A stretch of DNA of 64,000 nt from Heritagella_A intestinalis (GTDB taxonomy: Bacteria > Bacillota > Clostridia > Oscillospirales > Acutalibacteraceae): positions 1 to 64,000 of the forward strand of contig CAJFQF010000008.1 in NCBI GenBank assembly GCA_904418995.1, read 5' to 3'. The notes under the pieces are model-generated. The model made no database searches. It worked only from the letters and a program-made list of their open reading frames with translations, and had not been told where the DNA came from. Below are positions 1 through 9,217 of this stretch, piece after piece (positions within the stretch are counted from its first letter, which is position 1; the number at the start of each line of letters is the position of its first letter). The position numbers and the translations under genes were made by a program.

Positions 1-23
1 TTGAAATCGGTTTTAAGAAAACA

Positions 24-99
<76 letters not shown>

Positions 100-101
100 T
101 T

Positions 102-128
102 ATGAGCACCTTTTTATTGGGTGCTCAT
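102..128 (-). other. leader hairpin of the tRNA-fMet transcript
   Basis: A perfect 9-bp inverted repeat, ATGAGCACC (102-110) and GGTGCTCAT (120-128), lies between the tRNA promoter and the tRNA 5' end. The predicted transcription start (about 124) falls at this hairpin, so the precursor would begin with a stem-loop only two bases before C1. No U-run follows on the minus strand, so it does not look like a terminator. Confidence 0.6.
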
Positions 129-130
129 CT

Positions 131-158
131 ATTATACCACACTTATAGAAAATTGCAA
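131..158 (-). promoter_or_regulatory. promoter of tRNA-fMet
   Basis: Minus-strand -35 TTGCAA (153-158), 16-bp spacer and -10 TATAAT (131-136), about 30 bp upstream of the tRNA. This is a close match to the vegetative sigma-A consensus. Confidence 0.75.
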
Positions 159-171
159 GTGTTTTTTGCAT

Positions 172-3100
172 TTATTTTTTTCCAAGGAAACTCCGGCCCA
201 GGAAGTACTCTTCAATCATGTCCCAGCGGGCCTCGCTGGTATAGTCACCGGAAAGGAAGGCCTCCATAGTTTCCACGGCCAACCCGTGACGGCGATGGAT
301 TTCCTGAATCTGCCGGTTCTCATATTTCTCTGTGCTGTGGAGGACCCGATCCAGCAGAGCTGGATCCGCTGCAAAGAGGGAGATTTCCTGTCCGCGGCCT
401 CCTTCCATAGAATAGGAAGCGATACCCAGAAGCTCCAACAGGGAGAAAAGGCGCATAACCGCCGGCTGTTTGCCACTGCGTCCCGCCAGAATGTAGGCCT
501 GATAGACCCCCTCATCATCGGGCTCTGCTTGGGTAGCCAGATGCATAAACTGGTTTTCCAGAGTGAGATAACCGGTATTCAAGACTCGGTAGCTGCCGGT
601 TTCCCCGTCAGCACCCTTGCGAAAGGCGATAAACCGACTCTTGTCGCCGCCGCCCATTCCAGGCCGCTGGGGATTGGTGGTGACGAACATATCCAGCAGC
701 AGCCCGGCAAATTCTTCCTGGAATCCATCACCCAACTGCAAATCCTGTCGAAACTCTTCCAAGGTAAAGGCCCGCTTTTGGAGCTTGTATTCCCGGAATA
801 TCCCGGAAATTTTCCGCAATGCCTTGCGCATATCCTCCATAGACTCCATAAAGGGCTTGCGGTACCGCACGGAGATAAAGGAACGGGGCGCCAAGGGCTG
901 ATCGCCAGGGCAGTCAAAGAGTTCTCCGGCAAAAAACTGCCGCTTAAACTGCTGATAGTTCATCTCCTGGAAGCAGCCCCGCCACAGGCCGCCCATGTCG
1001 ATCTGATAAATCTTGCCGCTGTTACGCACTACGGTGTCGCTGGCAAAGAAGCGGTTCCGGGAGCGGATAACTAAGCGGGTGTCATCGGGCTGATAGGATA
1101 CCCACTGCCCATACTTTTTCAGGAAAGTACGTTCCGCGGGCTCCGGTACGTTGACATAGTTGACCCCTTGCTGGATGTCAGAGGCCAGCATCCGCAACAC
1201 CGGGAAGCCGTAAGTTTTTTCCAGGTCGCTGCCCAAAAGCAGCAAGCCGTTTTTCACTTTGTTCTGCAGGCTGTCATCGTCCCCAGGGAAGAGATAGGAG
1301 AACTCATCGGGGAAGAGGGTGATGTGCCGTTTGCCTTCCCGGCGGAGGGCCTGGGTCACCTTTCGCAGGATCTCCCGGATTTGGAACTGCCGTAGCTCCG
1401 AAAGGTTGTACAGGGTGGACATATACCGCACGTCAGAGGGAAGAAACGCGGTAACTGCCCGGCCTTGGATTTCCGGACGGCGGGCGGCACGGCCAATTTC
1501 CTGCACATAGTCCGCCAGGTTGCCGGTGGGGGCAAAGTGGCATACAGTCTGGATATCCGAGATATCCACACCCATACCGAAAGCTTTGGTACTGAGCATC
1601 ACATCGCAGTCGTTTTTCTGGAAAGCCAACTGGGAGAGGTTCCGCTCCAAGGACTGCATCCGGCTGTGGAATTTCCGCACCCGGCGACGAGTTTCAGACT
1701 CCAAGCGGGTATAGGTCTCATCCACCTGAGAGGTGTAGGGGAAATAGAAAAGGGTCTTTTCGCCCTTGGCTACAAATTCCCGGGTCTGCTGGGCGGCAAT
1801 CTGGATTTTCTGCTTGTCCACGCTGCCGGCCCCAGCCTGGGGTTCTGCCCGACGAATGTCAAAGGCAATGTTCTTCCGGCGAACTCGGCCCAGATACAAC
1901 AGAGGACGCTCTACTCCCAGGCTGGCAATGGTCTCATTGACCACGTCCTCCTCGCCGCCATACACAGCAGTAGCGGTCAGGCACAATACCGGGAAGCGCC
2001 GGCCTTCTCTGGCTAGCCGGGAAAGGTATTCGCCCAGATACCAATAATCCGCACGGAAATCCTTACCCCAGGAAGTGACAGTGTGGGCTTCGTCCACTAC
2101 AAAGAGTCCCAAAGGCCGATCTCCGATAAACACAGATAAATCCGAGGAGATGAGCAGCTCCGGGGAAAGATAAACGATGGACTTTTCTCCGTTATGAATC
2201 TGCTGCAAGCGTTCCTGGCGCTCTTCATAGGTGATGTCGGAGTGAAGGCTGGTGGCGCAGGTGACGCCCTGCTTTTTCTCCAACTGATAAACCTGATCTT
2301 TCATCAAAGCTTTCAGAGGGGTCACCACAATGGTGACGGCTTGATATTTTTCCGCCAAATACAGCGCAGGAAGCTGGAACAGGATGGATTTACCCGCGCC
2401 GGTGGGGGCAGTAACGAAAATATTCCGGAAGCTCTCCCCGGCACAGGCCCGATCGCACTGCCGGGCAATACAGCCCACAATATCTCCCTGAGAGAGGGTT
2501 ACGGCCTCCCGATTTTCCTCTGGGGAAGCATAGAATTCCAAGGGACGGAAAGCGGCATCTTTGCCCCAATACTTTTGCAGCAGGGGGAGGAAGGGCGTCC
2601 CGTCAAAGTGCTCCACCCGAGGGCGGCAATCCACCCCATAGGCCTGGCCCTGCTCTTCCAGCATCCGGAAAAAGCCCTGAAGCGGCGGTTTGTTGGCGTC
2701 CTCACGGTTATCCAGGAGATAGCGTCCTTCTCCGGAAAGATTCCCTTCTTGAACCAGAAGCCGGTGGTGGAAGAAACTCCGGCCAGAGGCGGGAATCTCT
2801 GCGGCCTGAGCCGGCAGGGAGGCAGGCTCCTGTTGGGGCGCCCCGTAGAAGGGGAGCTGAGGATAGCCGGTTTCGGTGTGGCAGTTGAGCAGAGAAGCGG
2901 CCCAACAACCCGGTTCCATTTCCTGAACATCCCCATAGAAAGTCAGGCAGACCTCTTCTTCCGGGGAAATTTCACCGGTTTGCAGCTCTGCGCAAAGGGC
3001 AGCGGCCCGCTCTGGGGGCAGCAGGCAGGGCACCATATCCGGAAACAGGTCGTTTTCCACAATCCAGACCCGGCCCTTTTCCGGCAGTGCCTCCGGGGCT

Positions 3101-3372
3101 ACCGCCAAAAGCTGTTCATACAGAAGCAGGGCAGGGCCGTCTCTGGTTTCCAGGAGTTTTGGAAGTTGTTCCCCGGCTTTTGCCACGGCTTCCGGCCGGA
3201 GCCAACCTTCCTCGTCCAGCACTTCTTCTGCAGGGAGCACTGCCCAAGGAGATTGCAAAAATTCCCGGCAAAGGGCCGAAGGGAATCCACGGAGAACCAG
3301 AATAGGCGCTTTCCCGGTTTTTTGTGCGCAGGCCTTTTCCAATTCCTGTAGTCTTGTTTGTATGCTGTTCAA
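172..3372 (-). CDS. large RecQ-like superfamily 2 DNA helicase
   Basis: A 1066-residue ATP-dependent helicase. The helicase core starts about residue 300: Walker A TAPTGAGKS near 324, DEAH box (VVDEAHTVTSWG) near 428, and a motif VI-like QEIGRAARR near 627. The DEAH-TVTSWG-F-D-Y spacing and the SF2 motif order match RecQ. About 300 residues before the core and about 400 after it are not assigned; no HRDC domain was recognised. I place the start at a TTG because AGGAGG (3382-3387) sits 9 nt upstream of it; an in-frame ATG at 3429 has no such site. It is the only gene between its own promoter and tRNA-fMet. A general 3'-5' unwinding role is inferred from the family. Confidence 0.82.
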   Translation of the reverse strand: MNSIQTRLQELEKACAQKTGKAPILVLRGFPSALCREFLQSPWAVLPAEEVLDEEGWLRPEAVAKAGEQLPKLLETRDGPALLLYEQLLAVAPEALPEKGRVWIVENDLFPDMVPCLLPPERAAALCAELQTGEISPEEEVCLTFYGDVQEMEPGCWAASLLNCHTETGYPQLPFYGAPQQEPASLPAQAAEIPASGRSFFHHRLLVQEGNLSGEGRYLLDNREDANKPPLQGFFRMLEEQGQAYGVDCRPRVEHFDGTPFLPLLQKYWGKDAAFRPLEFYASPEENREAVTLSQGDIVGCIARQCDRACAGESFRNIFVTAPTGAGKSILFQLPALYLAEKYQAVTIVVTPLKALMKDQVYQLEKKQGVTCATSLHSDITYEERQERLQQIHNGEKSIVYLSPELLISSDLSVFIGDRPLGLFVVDEAHTVTSWGKDFRADYWYLGEYLSRLAREGRRFPVLCLTATAVYGGEEDVVNETIASLGVERPLLYLGRVRRKNIAFDIRRAEPQAGAGSVDKQKIQIAAQQTREFVAKGEKTLFYFPYTSQVDETYTRLESETRRRVRKFHSRMQSLERNLSQLAFQKNDCDVMLSTKAFGMGVDISDIQTVCHFAPTGNLADYVQEIGRAARRPEIQGRAVTAFLPSDVRYMSTLYNLSELRQFQIREILRKVTQALRREGKRHITLFPDEFSYLFPGDDDSLQNKVKNGLLLLGSDLEKTYGFPVLRMLASDIQQGVNYVNVPEPAERTFLKKYGQWVSYQPDDTRLVIRSRNRFFASDTVVRNSGKIYQIDMGGLWRGCFQEMNYQQFKRQFFAGELFDCPGDQPLAPRSFISVRYRKPFMESMEDMRKALRKISGIFREYKLQKRAFTLEEFRQDLQLGDGFQEEFAGLLLDMFVTTNPQRPGMGGGDKSRFIAFRKGADGETGSYRVLNTGYLTLENQFMHLATQAEPDDEGVYQAYILAGRSGKQPAVMRLFSLLELLGIASYSMEGGRGQEISLFAADPALLDRVLHSTEKYENRQIQEIHRRHGLAVETMEAFLSGDYTSEARWDMIEEYFLGRSFLGKK

Positions 3373-3442
3373 ATCTTTCTGCCTCCTATGGACGCCGTCT
3401 CTCCAATTCTGACGGCGCCCCTGAATCATTCTCTTTGTTTAC

Positions 3443-3448
3443 ATTATA
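3443..3448 (-). promoter_or_regulatory. extended -10 promoter of the RecQ-like helicase gene
   Basis: Minus-strand TGTTATAAT, an extended -10 element with TATAAT at 3443-3448, 71 bp before the chosen start. The -35 region is poor (TTGGAA at 19 bp), as is usual for extended -10 promoters. Confidence 0.55.
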
Positions 3449-3597
3449 ACATATTTTCCCGCCGGATTTCCAAACAAAAATTTGATGCCGGACGGGGTGC
3501 CAAGCAGTGAATAATGAATAATGGGGAGCGAATAAAAAAGAAAAAATGCCATTTTCCGGGCTTCTGTCCCACCGCTTCTCCATGCACAAGGACAAAG

Positions 3598-3637
3598 AAA
3601 AACGGCTGGGCCGCCAGAGCGGTATCCATGCCGTTTT
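3598..3637 (-). terminator. terminator of murT-gatD
   Basis: Inverted repeat AAAACGGC (3599-3606) / GCCGTTTT (3630-3637), with a T-rich run on the minus strand after the stem, just downstream of the gatD stop at 3666. Confidence 0.65.
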
Positions 3638-3665
3638 CTCTTTCCTGTTTCACGCAAAAGAAGGT

Positions 3666-4400
3666 TTACTTCCCGGGTTTTTCCGGCAAGCGCTCCCGCA
3701 AAGCGGAATAGGTAGTGAGATACGCCTTTTCTTCATATTCATAGTGCTTCACCTGATAGGAAAAGCCCTCCTGCCGGGAGCCGATGGTTGTGACCATCCA
3801 CTCCATCAAAGCGGGGTTCTTCACCAGCAGAGGCCCAATGAGATGGGTGCCCAGGGTGTTGTGAAACTGGAATCCTTCTTCTGTGCTGTTGGGGGTATTG
3901 CCACATCCCATTTGCAGCTGGAACAGGGGAGTCTGAATTCCCTCCAGGACACTGCACTTATTGACAAACCCCACGATCGGGGCGGAAACCAGCTCGCAGG
4001 AAGCCACTGCGTCCCCCGTGTAACGCACGTCAGGCTGTTCAGTCGTGTTAAAAGGCAGGATTCCCAGGGCTTCATGACGAGTGCCCCTGCCATCGGTGAT
4101 AGAATCCCCCAGCAGTTCACAGGCATTGCCGGTAAACAGGGCCGGCACCCCCGCTTCCAAAGCATTGGCCAAGCTCTCCCGGTAGGGGAGAAGATGCTGC
4201 AGCACCGCCTTCTGGCTGCGTTCCGTGCCGGAGCCGGCATAGATAAAATCATATTGGGAAAAATCCAGCTCATCCCCGATGGTCTTGCATTCCACGGTGA
4301 CGGAAAGGCCCTGGTCCCGAAGATGGCGTTCCAGCACCCGCATATTGCCGGTTTCCCCATAGAGGTTCATAATATCATAATACAGAAATAACAGCTTCAT
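3666..4400 (-). CDS. gatD: lipid II isoglutaminyl synthase, glutaminase subunit GatD
   Basis: A 244-residue class I glutamine amidotransferase. The nucleophile elbow TGNACELLG puts the cysteine at residue 94, the position reported for Staphylococcus aureus GatD. A GTHLIGPLL segment near 184-192 carries the likely catalytic histidine. GatD supplies ammonia from glutamine to MurT, which amidates D-glutamate of the peptidoglycan stem on lipid II at the cytoplasmic membrane face. Its ATG overlaps the murT stop by 4 nt, so the two subunits are translationally coupled. A cobyric acid synthase-type amidotransferase is the alternative name for the fold, but the murT neighbour settles it. Confidence 0.92.
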   Translation of the reverse strand: MKLLFLYYDIMNLYGETGNMRVLERHLRDQGLSVTVECKTIGDELDFSQYDFIYAGSGTERSQKAVLQHLLPYRESLANALEAGVPALFTGNACELLGDSITDGRGTRHEALGILPFNTTEQPDVRYTGDAVASCELVSAPIVGFVNKCSVLEGIQTPLFQLQMGCGNTPNSTEEGFQFHNTLGTHLIGPLLVKNPALMEWMVTTIGSRQEGFSYQVKHYEYEEKAYLTTYSALRERLPEKPGK

Positions 4401-5731
4401 TCCTCGTCCCTCTTTTCCACTTTATCCAAAAACTTATCTTTATCAGAAAAGCAGGTAATGACATACTGATAGCCCGGCGCCTGCTCCCGCAGATAGTCCA
4501 CCGCCTGGCCGATATCCTCCATCACATGGATTTTCTCCGAAGGAATCCCGCAGTAGGAAAAACGCACCGCTAAATCCCAGCAGTAGCGCCCAGTGAGGAC
4601 GATCTCCTGCACGGAATCCGCTGCCAGAAGCTCAAAGTCGATATCCCACAGCCAGGAGGTCTCGCTGGTAAAGTATTTCCGGCTGATAGCGTCCACGATA
4701 ACCGTTACCGTGCAGGGGCGGCCATCCTGCACCGCTACTCGGATAGACTGGTCATAGGAGACAGAGTTTTCATGCTTGGAAGTGAGCAGGGTGCCGATTT
4801 TTTCGCCAATAGAAAACTTCACAATGCGCCCGCTCTTCATGGTGTAGCCGTTGAGAGAGGAGGCGATTTGCTCTTCCGGAACGCCCAGCAGGCTGCAAAT
4901 CGAGAAGGTAGCCAGAGTGTTGTAGAAGTGATAAATGCCGGAAAAGCTCAGGTTAATGCGGTATTTCCCGTTAACGACAATGTAGGAATCCTGTAAGCTG
5001 GCGTCCGTCACGGTAAACGCAGTGTCGTTCCGATGAAGCTCGCAGTTGGTGCAGTGGTAGGAACCGATGTGGTTGTAGTGGAAGAAATCGTACTTCATCC
5101 GGGCCTTACAGTTGGGGCAGTAGCGACCATCGTGATAGAGACTGGTGTTCCGCTCGGTGGAGAAGGGGAGCTTGTCCACGCCAAACCAAGTGACATTTTT
5201 GCGTCCCAGGCCAAAGCAGGAAACCAAAGGGTCGTCAGCGTTGAGAATCAGATGGGTGTCATCGTGGATACTTTCCCCCACAATATCATAGACCCATTCC
5301 GGGTGGCCGTTACGGGTCATCTGGTCGCGATAAAGATTGGTGATTACATAGTGGGTAGGGGTGATGTGCCGGAACGTGTACCGGGCAAACCGCTCGTCGC
5401 TCTCCATAAGCACAATGTCGCTTTTACACCGCCCGCCAAGCGTGCAGTCGTTAAGCAAAAATGTGGTCACGCCTTCAATCTGGTTGGAACCCTCTTTATT
5501 GTAGGCGATTTTTTTTCCGCTGCTCTGCAAGACATGGGCGATCATCTCCACAGTGGAGGTCTTGCCGTTACTGCCGGTTACCGCCACGATTTTATTGGGT
5601 AGCCGGATTTTTTGCAGAATATTGGGGTCCAGCTTCAAAGCAATTCTTCCCGGCAGGCTGCTGCCTTTTCCCACCAGCTTGCCTGCCAGCCGCAGCAGCT
5701 TGCAAAGCAGGATAATCAGGGTCGTTTTCAT
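4397..5731 (-). CDS. murT: lipid II isoglutaminyl synthase, Mur ligase subunit MurT
   Basis: A 444-residue Mur-ligase-family protein. The P-loop VTGSNGKTST lies near residue 51. A four-cysteine zinc ribbon (CPNC ... CTNC, about residues 206-230) is inserted in the central domain and is characteristic of MurT and absent from ordinary Mur ligases. The C-terminal DUF1727-type domain follows. It uses ATP to activate D-Glu of lipid II for amidation with GatD. It is the first gene of a two-gene operon with a consensus promoter about 130 nt upstream, leaving a fairly long 5' leader. Confidence 0.93.
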   Translation of the reverse strand: MKTTLIILLCKLLRLAGKLVGKGSSLPGRIALKLDPNILQKIRLPNKIVAVTGSNGKTSTVEMIAHVLQSSGKKIAYNKEGSNQIEGVTTFLLNDCTLGGRCKSDIVLMESDERFARYTFRHITPTHYVITNLYRDQMTRNGHPEWVYDIVGESIHDDTHLILNADDPLVSCFGLGRKNVTWFGVDKLPFSTERNTSLYHDGRYCPNCKARMKYDFFHYNHIGSYHCTNCELHRNDTAFTVTDASLQDSYIVVNGKYRINLSFSGIYHFYNTLATFSICSLLGVPEEQIASSLNGYTMKSGRIVKFSIGEKIGTLLTSKHENSVSYDQSIRVAVQDGRPCTVTVIVDAISRKYFTSETSWLWDIDFELLAADSVQEIVLTGRYCWDLAVRFSYCGIPSEKIHVMEDIGQAVDYLREQAPGYQYVITCFSDKDKFLDKVEKRDEE

Positions 5732-5861
5732 AACTGTATCGCTCCGTTCCTAAACCGTCTTTCAGGCGGCCTTTCTGTCAGTATCTCCTGGAGAGCTCCG
5801 GCCATACCCGGAGTCCCCGCTACACCCAGCGCAAAGGGCAGGGTGTGGGAATTCTCAAAAT

Positions 5862-5890
5862 ATTATAACAAGTTCCGCCCCGGCTTGCAA
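5862..5890 (-). promoter_or_regulatory. promoter of murT-gatD
   Basis: Minus-strand -35 TTGCAA (5885-5890), 17-bp spacer, -10 TATAAT (5862-5867) preceded by TGT (extended -10). Confidence 0.75.
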
Positions 5891-5953
5891 CCAAAAGCGG
5901 CGGGAAAGCCGCAGAATGTTCACAGAATGTGACTTTTTATTTGGCGATTCCGG

Positions 5954-5962
5954 TGCTATAAT
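5954..5962 (+). promoter_or_regulatory. extended -10 promoter of the mreB-like gene
   Basis: TGCTATAAT (5954-5962) is a perfect extended -10. The -35 region is weak. The start of the gene is about 145 bp downstream. Confidence 0.55.
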
Positions 5963-6107
5963 AGGCTTTGTGAATGTGCCTGTGGAGCGGGCCTCCCCTG
6001 ATGGGGTTCACAATCAAACAAATCCTCCAAAACATACCATTTGGATGAAATAAAATAGCAGCCGCTTTGGATGCGGTTTGGCAAAAAAGGAAAGGTGAAG
6101 GAAAATT

Positions 6108-7133
6108 ATGTCAGGAACCGACATTGCAATTGATCTGGGGACTTCCTCCGTCAAAATATATCTGGACAAAAAGGGCATTGTATTAAACGAGCCCTCTGTC
6201 ATCGCTGTGGATACCGTCACCGACAGCATTGTAGCTGTGGGAACAGACGCTTATAAAATGATCGGCCGCACTTCTCCCCGTACAGCAGTAGTGCGCCCCC
6301 TGAATAACGGCGTTATCTCCGACTTTGGCCTGGCCCAGGAGCTCATCCGCTATTACCTGAAAAAGGTCAGCGGCAGCCGGGTATTCATGCCCCGGGTGGT
6401 GGTCAGCGTTCCCTGTGCCATTACTGAGGTGGAAAAACGGGCCGTGGTGGACGCCATCAGCTCCACCGGTGTGCGGCGTATCTGCCTTATTGAGGAGCCG
6501 GTGGCCGCGGCCATGGGCGCCGGAGTGGACATCTCCCAGCCCCACGGCACCTTTGTGGTGGACGTAGGCGGCGGCACCACGGATATGGCGGTGATTTCCC
6601 TGAGCGGCGTGGCTATTTCGGCCTCTATGCAGGTAGCAGGAGATACCTTTGACGATAGGATTATCAAATTTATCCGCCGGAAATACGGGCTGATTATCGG
6701 GGAGCACATGGCCGAGGAGGCCAAAATCGCCATTGGCTGCGTGTATCCGCAAACAGCGGTGCGCACTTTCCGTGTTAAGGGCCGCAACGCCCTGACAGGC
6801 CTGCCCCAGTGGACAGACATCACCTCCGAAGAGGTCATGGAGGCTATTTTGGAGCCGGCCATGCAGATTGTCCGCCGGGTGCAGGAAACCCTGGAAAGCA
6901 CGCCCCCGGAGCTCATGGGAGACGTATACGAGGACGGCATCATCCTCACTGGCGGCTCCGCTCATTTGGCAGGGTTTGGAACCCTTATGGAGAAGAAAAC
7001 CAAAATCGCCGTTCATGTGGCGGAAGAGCCGGAAAACTGCGTAGCCAACGGCGCAGGCAAGGCCATCCGTTATATCGACGATATGGAAAACAAGGAGTAT
7101 GGGGTGCTGAATCCCCTGAGCGCTGCCTATTGA
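6108..7133 (+). CDS. MreB-family actin-like rod-shape protein
   Basis: A 341-residue MreB-type protein in the HSP70/actin fold. Visible motifs are phosphate-1 IAIDLGTSSVKIY (residues about 5-17), phosphate-2 VVDVGGGTTDMAV (about 150), EEPVAAAMGAG (about 131) and the adenosine motif ILTGGSAHLAGF (about 284). It polymerises under the membrane and guides cell wall synthesis. It stands alone here without mreC/mreD, so it may be an Mbl or MreBH-type paralogue rather than the main MreB; I therefore give no symbol. An AGGTGAAGG site precedes the ATG. A terminator lies directly downstream. Confidence 0.88.
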   Translation: MSGTDIAIDLGTSSVKIYLDKKGIVLNEPSVIAVDTVTDSIVAVGTDAYKMIGRTSPRTAVVRPLNNGVISDFGLAQELIRYYLKKVSGSRVFMPRVVVSVPCAITEVEKRAVVDAISSTGVRRICLIEEPVAAAMGAGVDISQPHGTFVVDVGGGTTDMAVISLSGVAISASMQVAGDTFDDRIIKFIRRKYGLIIGEHMAEEAKIAIGCVYPQTAVRTFRVKGRNALTGLPQWTDITSEEVMEAILEPAMQIVRRVQETLESTPPELMGDVYEDGIILTGGSAHLAGFGTLMEKKTKIAVHVAEEPENCVANGAGKAIRYIDDMENKEYGVLNPLSAAY

Positions 7134-7145
7134 TTCTCTCCAGCA

Positions 7146-7194
7146 AGGGCCCTCCCGGAAGGACGATTCCCGCATTTCGGGCAGGGCTCTTTTT
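7146..7194 (+). terminator. terminator after the mreB-like gene
   Basis: AGGGCCCT (7146-7153) pairs with AGGGCTCT (7183-7190), with an inner CCCG/CGGG stem, followed by a T run. Confidence 0.65.
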
Positions 7195-7222
7195 ATGTAT
7201 ATGAAAAGGAAGGTTTCGGAAT

Positions 7223-9217
7223 ATGACCCTACAGGAAGCAGAAAAGCAGATTGCCCAGCTCCGGGAACAGCTGGCTTATTACGGGCAGAAGTATTATGTG
7301 GAGGATGCCCCGGAGATTGAAGACTATGAATACGACCAGCTTTACCGCAAGCTGGAAGAGCTGGAGGCCCAGTTTCCCCAGCTTGTCAGCAGCGATTCCC
7401 CCACCCAGAAGGTAGGAGGGCCGGCCCTCAACACGTTTGCCCCAGTGGAGCACACAGTGCCCATGGAGAGCCTCCACGATTCCTTTTCTGAGGAAGAGCT
7501 GCGGGACTTTGACCGCCGGGTCCGGGAGGTCTGCCCCCAGGCGCAGTATGTGGTGGAGCCGAAATTTGACGGCCTTTCCGTCGCTTTGGAATACCGGGAC
7601 GGAGTACTGGTTCGGGGCTCCACCCGGGGAGACGGCCTGGTAGGCGAGGATGTCACCGCCAATATCCGCACCATTCGCACCGTGCCGAAAAAGCTCACCC
7701 AGCCAGTGCCTTTTTTGGAGGTTCGGGGGGAAGTCTATATGTCTCACGAGAGCTTTCTGTCCCTGTGCGCCCGACAGGAACTTCAAGAGGAAAAGCCCTT
7801 TAAAAATCCCCGCAACGCGGCGGCCGGCTCCCTTCGCCAGAAGGACCCCAGGGTGACGGCCACTCGGGAGTTGGATATTTTTGTGTTCAATCTTCAGCAG
7901 GTGGAGGGGAAGAGCCTTTCCGGCCATGCCCAATCTCTCCAATGGATGCAGGAGCTGGGATTGACGGTTCCGCCATTTTATAAGGTCTGCGATACCATTG
8001 AAGAAGTCCTGGAAGAGGTGCGCCGAATTGGAGAACTGCGGGGCAGCCTGCCCTATTCCATTGACGGCGCTGTGGTAAAGGTGGACCAATTCAGCCAGCG
8101 GGCGCAGCTGGGCAGCACTGCCAAATTCCCCAAATGGGCGGAGGCTTTCAAATATCCCCCAGAGGAGAAGGAGACCACTCTGCTCTCCATAGAAATCAAT
8201 GTGGGGCGCACCGGCGTTCTGACCCCCACCGGTGTTTTTGAGCCGGTGCAGTTGGCCGGCACCACGGTGAGCCGGGCCACCCTTCACAACGAAGATTTCA
8301 TTGCGGAAAAGGGGCTGTGCCCCGGGGCCCGGGTCGTGCTGCGGAAAGCCGGAGAAATTATCCCCGAAGTGGTGAAAGTTCTCTCCTGCCCGGAGGACAG
8401 CACTCCCTTCCAAATGCCGGAGACCTGCCCCTCCTGCGGCCAGCCGGTTACCCGGGAAGAAGGGGAAGCTGCTGTGCGCTGCACCAATCCGGAATGCCCC
8501 GCCCAGCTCCTGCGCCACCTCATCCACTTTGCCTCCCGGGACGCCATGGACATTGACGGCCTGGGCCCGGCGATTTTAGAGCAGTTGGTATCGGCAGGGC
8601 TGCTGTATACGCCGGCTGACCTCTACTCTCTGACCCAGGAGCAGCTTGCGGGTTTGGAGCGTATGGGGGAGAAATCTGCCCAAAACCTGCTGGACGCCCT
8701 GGAAGCCTCTAAGAAAAATGATTTCAGCCGGCTAATCTTTGCTTTGGGAATTCCCCACATTGGGGCCAAGGCTGCCAAGCTCCTGTCTGCCCGGTTCCCC
8801 ACTATGGATGCCCTGCTGGAAGCCACCGAAGAGGAAATCGCCTCTATTGATGGCTTTGGCCAGATTATGGCCCAGGCGGTGGCGGAATTCCTCCAACTTC
8901 CCGGCAGCCGCCATTTAATCCAGGCCCTCCGGGAAGCCGGGGTGAATATGGAGGCCGCCCAAACCCCGACCGGTTCTCTATTCAGCGGGCGCACCTTTGT
9001 CCTCACCGGCACACTGCCCACTATGACCCGGAGCCAGGCCTCTGCCCTCATAGAAAGCCTGGGAGGCAAGGTCAGCGGTTCGGTTTCCAAAAAAACCTCT
9101 TATGTAGTAGCGGGAGAAGAAGCTGGAAGCAAGCTGGCAAAGGCGGAAAAACTGGGTGTTCCGGTACTTTCCGAGGCGGAGCTTTTGGCCATGGCCGAAG
9201 GGAAGGAAACTCCATGA
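7223..9217 (+). CDS. ligA: NAD-dependent DNA ligase LigA
   Basis: A 664-residue NAD+-dependent DNA ligase of the usual family length. It shows the adenylation motif with the active lysine in EPKFDG (about residue 114), an RGDG-containing nucleotidyltransferase domain, an OB fold, a Cys4 zinc finger (CPSCGQ ... CTNPECPAQ, about 402-427), helix-hairpin-helix repeats, and a C-terminal BRCT domain from about residue 585. It seals nicks in replication and repair. AAAAGGAAGG lies 9 nt before the ATG. Its stop overlaps the next start by 4 nt (ATGA), coupling it to the TetM-like GTPase. Confidence 0.96.
   Translation: MTLQEAEKQIAQLREQLAYYGQKYYVEDAPEIEDYEYDQLYRKLEELEAQFPQLVSSDSPTQKVGGPALNTFAPVEHTVPMESLHDSFSEEELRDFDRRVREVCPQAQYVVEPKFDGLSVALEYRDGVLVRGSTRGDGLVGEDVTANIRTIRTVPKKLTQPVPFLEVRGEVYMSHESFLSLCARQELQEEKPFKNPRNAAAGSLRQKDPRVTATRELDIFVFNLQQVEGKSLSGHAQSLQWMQELGLTVPPFYKVCDTIEEVLEEVRRIGELRGSLPYSIDGAVVKVDQFSQRAQLGSTAKFPKWAEAFKYPPEEKETTLLSIEINVGRTGVLTPTGVFEPVQLAGTTVSRATLHNEDFIAEKGLCPGARVVLRKAGEIIPEVVKVLSCPEDSTPFQMPETCPSCGQPVTREEGEAAVRCTNPECPAQLLRHLIHFASRDAMDIDGLGPAILEQLVSAGLLYTPADLYSLTQEQLAGLERMGEKSAQNLLDALEASKKNDFSRLIFALGIPHIGAKAAKLLSARFPTMDALLEATEEEIASIDGFGQIMAQAVAEFLQLPGSRHLIQALREAGVNMEAAQTPTGSLFSGRTFVLTGTLPTMTRSQASALIESLGGKVSGSVSKKTSYVVAGEEAGSKLAKAEKLGVPVLSEAELLAMAEGKETP

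Larger units (their letters stand above)
5732..6107. other. divergent intergenic region between murT and the mreB-like gene
   Basis: A 376-bp gap. It holds the murT promoter (5862-5890, minus), a small GCGGC/GCCGC hairpin near 5897-5912, the extended -10 promoter of the mreB-like gene (5954-5962) and a leader stem (TTGTGAA 5968-5974 / TTCACAA 6007-6013). No coding region is supported. Confidence 0.6.

Noticed and set aside
3480..3530. Short tandem tgaataa-like repeats near 3507-3522 as a repeat element
   Set aside because: Only two or three imperfect units in a non-coding gap; too little to call an element.
7229..8527. 432-residue open frame on minus, opposite ligA
   Set aside because: Shadow of ligA without motifs or start signals.
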